From assembly GCF_020165855.1 (NCBI RefSeq), contig NZ_JAIUFY010000001.1:124001-188000 (forward strand): a DNA stretch of 64,000 nucleotides, written 5' to 3'. Shown piece by piece: positions 1 through 8,083 of this stretch (the first letter of the stretch is position 1; the number at the start of each line of letters is the position of its first letter). The translations under genes were made by a program, and so were the position numbers. A model generated the notes under the pieces. It made no database searches, was not told where the DNA came from, and saw nothing but the letters and a program-made list of their open reading frames with translations. This DNA comes from Celeribacter litoreus (GTDB taxonomy: Bacteria > Pseudomonadota > Alphaproteobacteria > Rhodobacterales > Rhodobacteraceae).

Positions 1-488
1 TTGAAGAAGTCATCTTCCGGCCCAAAGATCACCGACGGGCGGAGAATCACGGCGTTCGGGAAAGATGCGAGCACTTGCTCCTCACCTTCCGCCTTCGTGC
101 GTGCGTAAACCGACTCAGAGTCTTTGTCGGCACCCAGAGCGGAAAGCTGAACCAGACTCTCAACACCCTCTTCCGCAGCGATCCGTGCGATTCGCGCGGC
201 GCCTTCGGACTGAATAGCTTCGAACGAGTTCTTGCCACGTTCGGTCAAAACGCCCACGCAGTTCACGACGGCATCCGCGCCCTGCATCACTGCACGCACG
301 CTGTCATCATCGCGAATATTGCAGAAAACAGGCTCTACCTGACCCACCGCGCCATACGGCTTGACGTAAAGTGCCTCATTCGGACGACGGACAGCAACAC
401 GAACGCGCCACCCCTCTTTCGCCATACGACGAGCGATATACCGCCCGACAAAGCCAGCGCCGCCATAGATGGTGACCAATTTCGTCAT
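1..488 (-). CDS. NDUFA9-like NAD(P)-binding protein (3' end outside window)
   Basis: The minus-strand frame starts at ATG 488 and runs off the left edge, so about 162 N-terminal residues are visible. It opens [20 protein letters not shown], a Rossmann dinucleotide-binding fold with a GxxGxxG-type loop. The segments [10 protein letters not shown] and [10 protein letters not shown] fit an atypical short-chain dehydrogenase of the complex I NDUFA9 family. Alphaproteobacterial homologues are thought to be complex I accessory proteins or quinone-related NAD(P)-binding proteins; that role is family knowledge. The divergently oriented tRNA-Leu lies upstream. Confidence 0.85.
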   Translation of the reverse strand, partial: MTKLVTIYGGAGFVGRYIARRMAKEGWRVRVAVRRPNEALYVKPYGAVGQVEPVFCNIRDDDSVRAVMQGADAVVNCVGVLTERGKNSFEAIQSEGAARIARIAAEEGVESLVQLSALGADKDSESVYARTKAEGEEQVLASFPNAVILRPSVIFGPEDDFF

Positions 489-633
489 CTGCATCTCCAA
501 TGCCAAAGTATCGCGTTTGGTTTAGCTTTTAGGGCAGAATTCGACAAGAGACCATAAGCCTACGCAAAAAGGTTTAAAATCGTCGTTGACAGTCACGCAA
601 CAGAGCATTACATCGCGGCCTCACGACATCTGT

Positions 634-720
634 GCCCAGATGGCGGAATTGGTAGACGCGCTAGCTTCAGGTGCTAGTGTCCGTATGGACGTGGAGGTTC
701 GAGTCCTCTTCTGGGCACCA
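634..720 (+). tRNA. tRNA-Leu (anticodon CAG)
   Basis: This is an 87-nt class II tRNA with a 7-bp acceptor stem (GCCCAGA pairing with TCTGGGC), a D-arm containing AATTGGTAGACGCG, and anticodon loop CTTCAGGTG giving CAG. It has a long variable arm (TGTCCGTATGGACG), T-arm GGTTCGAGTCC and an encoded CCA. It reads CUG leucine codons. Confidence 0.97.
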
Positions 721-860
721 TTATCCCCCTTATATCCCGAAGAAACCTAACAGAAACTGGGCTTCCCTCAGTTTATCATGTTCAGTTCCGCTGTTCCGTA
801 GCGTCTCCAGGATCGAGTGCGCCATTGGAAATAGTCCGGTCTCCGCCTTCGACCCCAAGC

Positions 861-905
861 AAAAAATAGCCGCAGCTCAGACGAAATTCGCGTCTGGCTG
901 CGGCT
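861..905 (-). terminator. Rho-independent terminator of the amidohydrolase gene
   Basis: Read on the minus strand, an AGCCGCAGC/GCTGCGGCT stem extended by CAGACG/CGTCTG closes a short loop and is followed by a run of six T. It sits about 60 bp past the amidohydrolase stop. Confidence 0.85.
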
Positions 906-965
906 GCTGTTTTGGCGATCGGCTGACATCGCAAGCATACTCAGGGTGAACTGGTGGCGCTCAGT

Positions 966-2498
966 TTAGTAGGTCGGTGCGGTCGTGCTCTCTGGCATGT
1001 AGATGTCGCCGATCTCCTTGCGAACATCAAAGGTGGCACGCGCCACATCTTCGCGAATTCGGTCGATATCCAAGCCGACAATTTTCCCGTCACGCTTCAT
1101 GATGCGACCATCGACGATGACCGTGTCTACGTTTGCGGCGCGGGCAGAACGCGCCAGCATTCCATCGACGAAGCCATTCGGAACCATATTCAAATCGTCC
1201 GCGCGCAGCAGCACGATGTCCGCGCGTTTGCCGACGGTCAATGAGCCTGTCTTATCTGCAATGCCCAAGGCTTTGGCGCCATTGATGGTCCCCATGCGAA
1301 GCACGTCTGGGAAATCGAGAGGCTTGAGGCCTTCCGTGCTCGAACCATTAAAGGGGATCCCCATGTACCATGCGGTGGCCATTTGTTCGAACATATCGAT
1401 CTGCGCCAAGGTGTTGCCATCGAAGGATAGCGAGACGTTCACATCGTCGTTGAACATGTGGACCAACTGTTGTGCCTGTCCACCGGCAGACCCGAGGCGC
1501 AGCTCCGACTGGATGGAGTAGCTCAGGGAGGCGCCGACTTCGGCCATCACGGCACGATCTTCCGCTTCTGCGTGGACGTAGTGAACCAACAGAGTTTTGG
1601 GTCCGAGGTAGCCCCAATCCTTCATCGGCTTTGCTGCGAAATTGCGGCGGCCTTGGCCTGCGTGAACCGCAGTCATGAGGTCGTTACCGAATGCCCAATC
1701 CATCTCGCGCCGATACAGTTCCTCCCCGATGACGTGCGGACCGCGGCTGTTGTAGCCAAAGTCGACCAGCCCCTCGAAAGGCGAGCTGCCGCTGAACCAA
1801 TCAGACATGACCTGTTCCGCCAAGGCAAAATCAATCGGCTCCTCATTCGGCTGACCGTCCCGATGGCCGAATGTGTAAAGCGCGCGAAGACCCGAGTCTT
1901 GGTGCGCCCGCATTTCGGCCTCGACAGTTTCCGGGGAGGCGACATGGTGGCAGTAATTGTGGATGGTCGTAATACCTGCATTGAGCGCTTCGGCGAATGC
2001 AAGCATGTCACTGGCGTAATACGCTTCGGGGGTCATATGCGGCACGAAAGCGCGTTTGACCGCAAAGTATTCATTACCCGGTGAAAGCAAATTTCTCATC
2101 AAGCTGGTCCAGGTGTGCCAGTGGGTCTCGATCATGCCGGGCATAACGATCATGCGGGACGCGTCGATTTCCTCGGTGCCCTCTGGAACCGAGAGATTTG
2201 CGCCAATGTCAGAGATCACACCGTCGACCACATAGACGTCGGCCCCCGCGAGTGTTCCGAGGGTCTCATCAATCGTCACGACTGTTCCGTTTCGAATCAC
2301 GAATGCGCCTCGATCGGGGAGGCCGTCGCTTGGTGTCAATGTCTGTGCTTGGGCCGCTGGCGCATATGACGCCATCATGCCTGCGCCGAGCATTCCACCT
2401 GCGCCCAAAAGGAGCCCTCGCCGTGATACGCCGGCTTTTAATTGCCAATCCGGGATAGGATCTCCGCAACAGTCACATTGGTCATTCATTTCTTTCAT
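966..2498 (-). CDS. Tat-exported amidohydrolase (cytosine deaminase/SsnA-like)
   Basis: This 510-residue protein belongs to the metal-dependent amidohydrolase superfamily. Residues about 20-52 are a twin-arginine signal (SRRGLLLGAGG, then a hydrophobic stretch ending APAAQA), so it probably acts in the periplasm. A small CDCCGDP cysteine cluster precedes it. The TIM-barrel metal site is visible: ETHWHTWTSLMRN (first His pair), TAVHAGQG, VHYVHAEAE and SFDGNT. The C-terminal KTGSLTVGKRADIVLL strand is typical of the family's small beta domain. The substrate cannot be read from sequence; deamination or hydrolysis of a cyclic or guanidino compound is typical. It is monocistronic with its own terminator. 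Confidence 0.85.
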   Translation of the reverse strand: MKEMNDQCDCCGDPIPDWQLKAGVSRRGLLLGAGGMLGAGMMASYAPAAQAQTLTPSDGLPDRGAFVIRNGTVVTIDETLGTLAGADVYVVDGVISDIGANLSVPEGTEEIDASRMIVMPGMIETHWHTWTSLMRNLLSPGNEYFAVKRAFVPHMTPEAYYASDMLAFAEALNAGITTIHNYCHHVASPETVEAEMRAHQDSGLRALYTFGHRDGQPNEEPIDFALAEQVMSDWFSGSSPFEGLVDFGYNSRGPHVIGEELYRREMDWAFGNDLMTAVHAGQGRRNFAAKPMKDWGYLGPKTLLVHYVHAEAEDRAVMAEVGASLSYSIQSELRLGSAGGQAQQLVHMFNDDVNVSLSFDGNTLAQIDMFEQMATAWYMGIPFNGSSTEGLKPLDFPDVLRMGTINGAKALGIADKTGSLTVGKRADIVLLRADDLNMVPNGFVDGMLARSARAANVDTVIVDGRIMKRDGKIVGLDIDRIREDVARATFDVRKEIGDIYMPESTTAPTY

Positions 2499-3103
2499 AG
2501 GATCTCTCGATTTCTATTTTTTATTTAGAGTCAATTATTTCGATCCCAGACGAGCATTAAGTCGACTAGGTCAGATTCGCGTTTGTGTCGCCGGACCTAG
2601 GAAGCGCCCGAGACTTGTATTGCTTTGAGAGGGCAGAACGTGCACACGCAATCACCTCACGCGGCGCTCATTGTTTCGTGATTTTTCGTGAGCGAATTTT
2701 CGCTTAGATCGCCCAAGATTCAGACCGATCCGGAGTGCGCTGCTACATTATGTCGCACAAGATTGTTCTGCTTCGGAGGCGCTGCAATGGATCGGAGGAG
2801 AGCGTTCCCTCTCGCCGTCATCAAGGACGTCTCTGGTTGCGGGTCGGGCGGACAGCCCGATTGGGACAAACTTCGGGTTTATGAGAATCCCTCATTAACG
2901 CAATGAGCTCGAGACGTTGGAATTGGTCGTGCCGAAGCGACAGGTTGGGAGGTAAACGCGTCGTCGCCGGAGCGCCTGACAGGGCCACCATGCGGAGCCT
3001 TCCCGCAGGCAGACGCACCTGATCTCGCAAGACCCGGATCAAGAAGGAATGATGTCACGCCAATGCGCGCGCTTCCTTTTGGTCCCCAAAAACTGGAAAA
3101 CAT
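2499..3103. other. Gene-poor intergenic region
   Basis: About 600 bp separate the divergent amidohydrolase and MFS genes. Only short open frames occur here and none resembles a known family. A 39-codon frame from ATG 2788 to 2906 has a GGAGG-like site upstream but no recognisable product. The stretch may hold both promoters and decayed sequence. Confidence 0.4.
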
Positions 3104-4252
3104 ATGCAACGCACTTCCCGCCGTGTGCCGGCAAGTATCCTCGCGCTTGGCCTCGGGGCCTTTGGCATTGGCACGACCGAGTTCGCGCCAATGGGCCTAC
3201 TGCCCGCCATCTCGCAAGATCTCGGGAGTTCGATCTCTGTCACGGGGCAGATCGTCACCGCCTATGCGATTGGCGTGATGATCGGCGCGCCAATCATGAC
3301 TTGGGCAATGGCACGCTGGTCACACCGCACGTCTCTCATGGCCCTGATGGGTCTCTTCGTTGTGGGCAATCTGTTGTCAGCGATTGCGACGGGATACTGG
3401 TCTTTGATGCTCGGACGGGTCGTAACCAGCCTCAGTCAGGGCGCATTTTTCGGCTCCGGCGCGGTTGTTGCCACCAGCGTCGTTCCGCCCGAACGTCAAG
3501 GCAGCGCGGTTGCGACCATGTTCATGGGGCTGAGCATCGCCAACATCCTCGGCGTGCCTGCTGCGGCTTGGCTCGGGGATGCTGTCGGATGGCGCTCTGC
3601 GTTCGGCGGCACGGCTGCGCTCGGTGTTATTGCTCTTGTGGCGCTAGGCTTCACGTTGCCACGGGACGGTGGAGGCAATCGACCGAACCTTGCAGAACTC
3701 AAAGCACTTTCGAACCGTTCGATGCTTTTGACCATTTCCGCCACAGTGCTCTTCGCAGGCAGTTTCTTCAGCGTCTATACCTACATCGCACCCCTTCTGG
3801 CGACCATAGCCGAGGCCACTCCATCCTATATCTCCCTCCTCTTGGCGATTATCGGCATCGGGTTGACGGCTGGGAACTGGATCGGGGGCAAATTGGCGAA
3901 CGGTTCTTTGCGTCGCGCAATCTCAATTGGACTGGGCGCACAGGGACTGAGCTCGCTTGTGCTACCCCTCGGGTTGTCTGCCTCTAACCTGGTCCCGACC
4001 ATGCTGATCCTGTGGGCCGCTGCGGCCTTCGCCAGCGTCCCAGGCTTGCAAATGCGCGCCATGCAGGCCGCCCGCCAAGCCCCAAGTATCGCCGCCGCTC
4101 TGAACATCGCTGCATTCAACTTGGGGAACGCTGTCGGCGCAGGGGCCGGAGGCATGGTCCTTGCTGCCGGTTTCGGCGTCGAAGCCGTCCCGATCGTCGC
4201 CGCAGCTCTGGCTGGTTTGGGCCTGCTGATCGTGAGACTGGATGCAAACTGA
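3104..4252 (+). CDS. MFS transporter, DHA1 (AraJ/YdhP-like) family
   Basis: The protein has 382 residues with about 12 predicted membrane segments. The first helix reads FGIGTTEFAPMGLLPAIS, a hallmark of the AraJ/YdhP/SotB branch of DHA1 proton-coupled exporters (E in TEF). The MFS loop motif appears in degenerate form as ARWSHR after helix 2, and helix 5 carries GPSxG-like GVPAAAWLG. The family exports sugars, arabinose-like compounds or drugs across the inner membrane; the substrate here is unknown. It stands alone, with no linked regulator in sight. Confidence 0.88.
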   Translation: MQRTSRRVPASILALGLGAFGIGTTEFAPMGLLPAISQDLGSSISVTGQIVTAYAIGVMIGAPIMTWAMARWSHRTSLMALMGLFVVGNLLSAIATGYWSLMLGRVVTSLSQGAFFGSGAVVATSVVPPERQGSAVATMFMGLSIANILGVPAAAWLGDAVGWRSAFGGTAALGVIALVALGFTLPRDGGGNRPNLAELKALSNRSMLLTISATVLFAGSFFSVYTYIAPLLATIAEATPSYISLLLAIIGIGLTAGNWIGGKLANGSLRRAISIGLGAQGLSSLVLPLGLSASNLVPTMLILWAAAAFASVPGLQMRAMQAARQAPSIAAALNIAAFNLGNAVGAGAGGMVLAAGFGVEAVPIVAAALAGLGLLIVRLDAN

Positions 4253-4462
4253 CCCGTAAGTGCGAGGCCGGCCAAAACAGATGAGTATGTTCAAAGCTAT
4301 ATCTCAGCCGTCAGGGCATTCTCTGGGCAGACATAACTTCGAATTTCGAACGCCGCCGTGGAAATAGCGGATGAAAGAAGCTGCAACGAGGGTGTTGAGT
4401 TTCCAACACAACCGGAAAATTCCAGAATCTCCCGAACAGTGGACGCTCGACCGTAGAATCCA

Positions 4463-4478
4463 AATAGGATACCCTATT
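4463..4478. promoter_or_regulatory. Inverted repeat upstream of lipoprotein/Slam pair
   Basis: A perfect 6-bp inverted repeat, AATAGG-ATAC-CCTATT, lies 31 bp before the lipoprotein ATG. A TATAAA box follows at 4485-4490. The layout suits an operator overlapping a promoter. The regulator is unknown, and the repeat does not match a Fur or Irr box that I recognise. Confidence 0.35.
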
Positions 4479-4509
4479 CAAAACTATAAATTTATTCTGA
4501 GGCGCCCTC

Positions 4510-5169
4510 ATGCTTAGACCTTCACTTTTATCCGCACTTGTCTTGGGTATCGCCGGATGCAGTGCATCCGACACCACAGGCGATCAGAGCCGACAAGCAG
4601 CTTACGAAAGCTACAACGTCGCCCGCGAGTCAGCCTACGAAGATGCTTCACAGGGCGCGGCCCTCGGCACAGCCGCTCTGAATAACCTCGCAGCATCTAA
4701 CTCCACGGCGTCTATGGCCGGGGCATATGAGATGGTGGTGGCGAGCCTCCTCAGCGACCCGATTGTCGGCGAAATGACGATGAATGCTGATTTCGGGAAA
4801 GGCACCGTCAAAGGCAATCTGAGCAATTCCTATATCGACGGCTCTCCTGGCGCTCACACCGTTGACGACGTCGCGGTATTGACGGGCACCGTGTCCTACT
4901 CCGGAACCATCGATAATGATCCTGACGTCGGCGACGCGCAGGTTGTTGCACATGGTGACGGAATCTTCACAGATGCGGATACAGGAACCGGCTACGACCT
5001 CTACCTCGACATTGACGGCAACTTCTATCGCTATGGCGCCGCAGGTGAGCTGATCGGCGTGACTGGCGGTTTCGAGGGCAACATTGATGTCACGACTGAC
5101 GGCTCGGCCGTTCTCTACGACATCGATGGTGATTTCGTCGTCTGCGAAAACACCTGCGTTTCCGAGTAA
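4510..5169 (+). CDS. Surface lipoprotein, TbpB-like beta-barrel domain
   Basis: This is a 219-residue lipoprotein. The signal peptide ends in a lipobox, LGIAGC, with the acylated Cys at residue 17. The mature part is rich in Gly, Asp and Thr and has repeating beta-strand patterns such as NADFGKGTVKGNLSN and GTGYDLYLDIDGNFYR. These resemble the barrel domain of transferrin-binding-protein-B-like, Slam-dependent lipoproteins. Two cysteines near the C-terminus (CENTC) may form a disulfide. It lies 2 bp upstream of a Slam-like gene, which supports it being that protein's export substrate. The ligand is unknown; iron or haem carriers are common in the family. Confidence 0.65.
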   Translation: MLRPSLLSALVLGIAGCSASDTTGDQSRQAAYESYNVARESAYEDASQGAALGTAALNNLAASNSTASMAGAYEMVVASLLSDPIVGEMTMNADFGKGTVKGNLSNSYIDGSPGAHTVDDVAVLTGTVSYSGTIDNDPDVGDAQVVAHGDGIFTDADTGTGYDLYLDIDGNFYRYGAAGELIGVTGGFEGNIDVTTDGSAVLYDIDGDFVVCENTCVSE

Positions 5170-5171
5170 CC

Positions 5172-6299
5172 TTGACGCGCCGGATTTCATTATCCGCTCT
5201 GATTTTTGGAGGGAGCACTGCAGTGCTCCCTCCAGACGCATTTGCGATGTCTCCAGAAGAGGCGTTGTACCACCTCGGACAAGCCTACGCCGCTGAAATG
5301 CGGGGTGACAATAGGGCGGCGTATCTCCGGTTTCGCCATCTGCACTTCTATGACACGGAAGACGCTCAGCGGAGCGAAACCTATGAGAAGATGATGCAGC
5401 GGCTCAAAAACCTTGAGCCTCTCTCTCTCTCTGCGGGTGGAAGCGTTTTGCCGACCTCCAATGTGTATCGCAGCAGCCGGCAGGACAGTTTTGAAACCGA
5501 AATTGGAGATTTCCCTCTCGACGAAAGCAAGGGGGGACTGGGTCTCGCTCTGTCTCTTGGCACACAGCTGACCCATGCCTACGTGCCCGGGCGAGAGTTC
5601 GAGTTCGGGCTCATAGGAGGATACTCGTATTACGATGATCCCGCTTTGCGCACGACGACACTCACGGGCAGCGCCACCCATCGCTGGTTCGAGGCGGGGC
5701 GTCGGTATAGCCTCACCGCTAGTGTGACAGACTACAGCTACGAAGACATCGCGACCCGAACCTCGCCGGACGCATCACAATCGGGCCTCGCTGGTAGCGC
5801 GTCTTTCAGGCTGGACGACGATCGCATCATGACAATCTCTTCGTCTTATTTAGAGACGGAATATACAGAGCGCGATTATCTCAACGGTTGGGTTTTCGGC
5901 ACGAACATCGGATACAGCTGGCCGATGCAAAACTCGGTCCGCTTCGAGGTGTCCGCCGGACTGAGCCTGAGTGACGTCCAAAACGATGCCTATAGCTACC
6001 AAGGTGTGACTGCGGGCGTCGCGGGCACAAAAAGGGTGTCGAGCGGCCTGCTCGACGGGCTGACATACGGTCTTGGCATCAGCGGAGAGTGGCTTGACTA
6101 CAAGAGCGACTTTGACGCCCTGCCCTATGCACGCCAAGACACCGTGACGGATATCACCCTCGACCTCTCCCACAGCCGCTTAACCGTCGGAGACATGCAG
6201 CCCCGACTGTCCTGCACGGCGCGCTATCATATCTCGAACGTGGCGCTCTATGACTATCAAAGCGTCGATTGCGCGCTGAAGCTCGACTATCGGTTCTAG
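5172..6299 (+). CDS. Slam-like outer-membrane protein (surface lipoprotein assembly modulator, DUF560 type)
   Basis: The protein has 375 residues. I chose TTG 5172, 2 bp after the lipoprotein stop, because it yields a signal peptide ending DAFA near residue 25. Residues about 26-75 form a short helical, TPR-like stretch (ALYHLGQAYAAEMRGDNRAA). From about residue 80 the pattern LSAGGSVLPTSNVYRSS begins a beta-barrel that ends in DYRF, with a terminal Phe as in outer-membrane proteins. The final strands (HISNVALYDYQSVDCALKL) match the Slam C-terminal pattern. Slam proteins move lipoproteins to the cell surface. Classical Slam proteins carry a longer TPR region, so this is a compact version. It is very probably co-translated with the preceding gene. 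Confidence 0.72.
   Translation: MTRRISLSALIFGGSTAVLPPDAFAMSPEEALYHLGQAYAAEMRGDNRAAYLRFRHLHFYDTEDAQRSETYEKMMQRLKNLEPLSLSAGGSVLPTSNVYRSSRQDSFETEIGDFPLDESKGGLGLALSLGTQLTHAYVPGREFEFGLIGGYSYYDDPALRTTTLTGSATHRWFEAGRRYSLTASVTDYSYEDIATRTSPDASQSGLAGSASFRLDDDRIMTISSSYLETEYTERDYLNGWVFGTNIGYSWPMQNSVRFEVSAGLSLSDVQNDAYSYQGVTAGVAGTKRVSSGLLDGLTYGLGISGEWLDYKSDFDALPYARQDTVTDITLDLSHSRLTVGDMQPRLSCTARYHISNVALYDYQSVDCALKLDYRF
5208..5233. repeat. 26-bp perfect palindrome in the Slam signal-peptide codons
   Basis: The half-site GGAGGGAGCACTG is followed immediately by its exact reverse complement. It spans codons 13-21 of the Slam-like gene. In mRNA it can fold into a hairpin of about 11 bp some 36 nt after the start codon. 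No U-run follows, so it is not a standard terminator. Confidence 0.7.
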
Positions 6300-6351
6300 T
6301 CTTCAAACCACTATTTTCGGCAGCGGCTTCACCCGCACAAACATGGACGTT

Positions 6352-6374
6352 GTGCCGGGGATTGCCCCCGGCAC
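6352..6374. terminator. Hairpin between convergent Slam and dipeptidase genes
   Basis: A 9-bp stem, GTGCCGGGG/CCCCGGCAC, closes a 5-nt loop between two convergent genes. It lacks a clear T-run on either side, so it may be a weak or Rho-assisted terminator. Confidence 0.45.
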
Positions 6375-6380
6375 GCATTG

Positions 6381-7349
6381 TCACCAAACGCGGTCGAGAA
6401 GCGAAAGCCAGTTCTCGCCCATCACACGGCGGATTTTGGTCTCGGACCAGCCCGCGCGTTCCATGGCGGCGGTCAGGTTCGGGAAATCGGCGATGGATTC
6501 GAGACCGTCGGGGAATTCGACTTCCCAGATTTCGGTGAGCTGGCGGGCATAGCCTTTGTCGCGGTTCAGATACTCAAAGAACTTCGACCCATAGCCCATT
6601 GTGAAATCGGTGCCGAAACCGACACGCTCTTCGCCGACGAGGTTCACGATGTAGTCGATTGCGGCCACGTAATCGTCCACCGTCGCGCCATTACCTGCGG
6701 CAAGGAAGGGCGGGAACATCGTGACGCCGACAAAGCCGTCGTGATCGGCGATAAAGCGGAGTTGTTCGTCGGATTTGTTGCGCGGGTGCGCTTTCAAACC
6801 GGCGGGCAAACAGTGCGAGTAGGCGACCGGCTTTTTCGAAGCAAGGATCACCTCCTTGGAAGTCTTCGGTCCGACATGGCTAAGGTCACAGAGCATGCCG
6901 ACACGGTTCATCTCCGCAACCACCTCGTGACCGAAGTCCGAGAGGCCACTGTCGGTGCTTTCATAACAGCCTGAGCCGACGAGGTTTTGGGTGTTGTAGG
7001 TCATCTGAACGATGCCGACGCCCTGTTCTTTGAACAACTCAATCGTTTCCAGACGGTCCTCGAACGCGCTGGTGTTCTGAAAACCCAGCACAATGGCGGT
7101 TTTACCATCCTCTTTCGCGCGGCGGATGTCCGCCACCGTCTTGGCTTTCACGATCAGGTCGCCGTGGTCGCGGAATTGGGCGTTCCAGGCGCCGATGGCC
7201 AGCATCGTGTCGCGGAAGTTTTCCCAAACCGAGCAGGTGCAGTTGGCTGCGGTCAGTCCGCCCTGAGCCATCGCCTCAAACACGGGGCGGCCCCAGTCCG
7301 AGATAATCAGCCCGTCAAAGACGATGAGATCGTCATGCAGCGTGGTCAT
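6381..7349 (-). CDS. Peptidase M19 (membrane dipeptidase) homologue, divergent metal site
   Basis: The protein has 322 residues and the renal-dipeptidase fold. DLSHVGP and AYSHC supply the two late histidines, followed by AHPRNKSDEQLRFIADHDGF and GFGTDF. The family's N-terminal HxD metal motif (usually DGHNDLP) is replaced by FDGLIISDW, so the first His is absent. The usual His in the LTH motif is Tyr here (MTYNTQN). M19 enzymes hydrolyse dipeptides or related amides with two zinc ions; this branch may use one metal or a different substrate. It lies 14 bp downstream of livF on the same strand, so it is likely the last gene of the importer operon and acts on the imported compound. No signal peptide is seen, which implies a cytoplasmic enzyme. 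Confidence 0.82.
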   Translation of the reverse strand: MTTLHDDLIVFDGLIISDWGRPVFEAMAQGGLTAANCTCSVWENFRDTMLAIGAWNAQFRDHGDLIVKAKTVADIRRAKEDGKTAIVLGFQNTSAFEDRLETIELFKEQGVGIVQMTYNTQNLVGSGCYESTDSGLSDFGHEVVAEMNRVGMLCDLSHVGPKTSKEVILASKKPVAYSHCLPAGLKAHPRNKSDEQLRFIADHDGFVGVTMFPPFLAAGNGATVDDYVAAIDYIVNLVGEERVGFGTDFTMGYGSKFFEYLNRDKGYARQLTEIWEVEFPDGLESIADFPNLTAAMERAGWSETKIRRVMGENWLSLLDRVW

Positions 7350-7363
7350 TTTAAAGTCCTTCG

Positions 7364-8083
7364 TCAGAGATAGATTTCGCGAACAATCGCGTCGTGATCG
7401 CCCGCCATTGCGCGGACATCGCCGCCGTCCACCACTTCGCCGTCCCGCAGGACGATAAAGCGATCAGCAGCGCGGAATGCGAGGTTGAGGTTTTGTTCGA
7501 CCATCAACATGGTCACCCCGTCCTCTTTGAGCGTGTCGATGATCTTGGCGATCTCTTCGCAGAATTGCGGAGAGAGGCCGCCCGAGGGTTCATCAAGCAA
7601 CAAGAGACGTGGCCGCGACATCAGAGCGCGACCGATGGCGACCATCTGTTGCTCGCCGCCCGACAGAGTGCGGGTCGGCTGTTTGCGACGCTCGGCAAGA
7701 CGCGGGAAACGCTCGTAAACCAGTTGAAGTGTCTCGCTGATCTCCTTGCCGCCGCGCCGCATTGCGCCGAGCCGGAGGTTGTCCTCGACCGTCAGATCGG
7801 GGAAGAGATCGCGGGCTTGGCTCACCTGTGCAATGCCATGCGAAAAGATCTTGTGCGGCGAGAGGCCCGCCGTTTCGATCCCGTCAAAGAGCACCGAGCC
7901 AGAGGTCGGTTTGACAAAGCCGCAGACGGCATTGAGCGAGGTCGATTTGCCGGAGCCGTTCGCGCCCAAAAGCGTCAGACATTCCCCTGGCAGCACGTCG
8001 TAGGTCGCGCCGCGCAGGATCGGTTTTTTGCCATAGCCCACATGTAGGTCACGGATTTTGAGAAGCGGTTCAGGAGTGTCCAA
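7364..8083 (-). CDS. livF: Branched-chain amino acid-type ABC importer ATPase LivF
   Basis: This 239-residue ATPase has Walker A GANGSGKST, signature LSGGEQQ, Walker B LLLLDEP followed by SGGLSP, and an H-loop replaced by the VEQN typical of LivF. It powers uptake together with LivG. Its start overlaps the livG end by 14 nt, which indicates translational coupling. The substrate of this system is not known and could be an amino acid, amide or urea-type compound. Confidence 0.93.
   Translation of the reverse strand: MDTPEPLLKIRDLHVGYGKKPILRGATYDVLPGECLTLLGANGSGKSTSLNAVCGFVKPTSGSVLFDGIETAGLSPHKIFSHGIAQVSQARDLFPDLTVEDNLRLGAMRRGGKEISETLQLVYERFPRLAERRKQPTRTLSGGEQQMVAIGRALMSRPRLLLLDEPSGGLSPQFCEEIAKIIDTLKEDGVTMLMVEQNLNLAFRAADRFIVLRDGEVVDGGDVRAMAGDHDAIVREIYL

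Noticed and set aside
634-720. tRNA-Leu as an integration site for an island
   Set aside because: No second copy of the tRNA 3' end and no integrase were seen in the window.
5208-5233. Palindrome as a Rho-independent terminator
   Set aside because: No T-run on either strand after the stem, and it lies inside an intact coding region.
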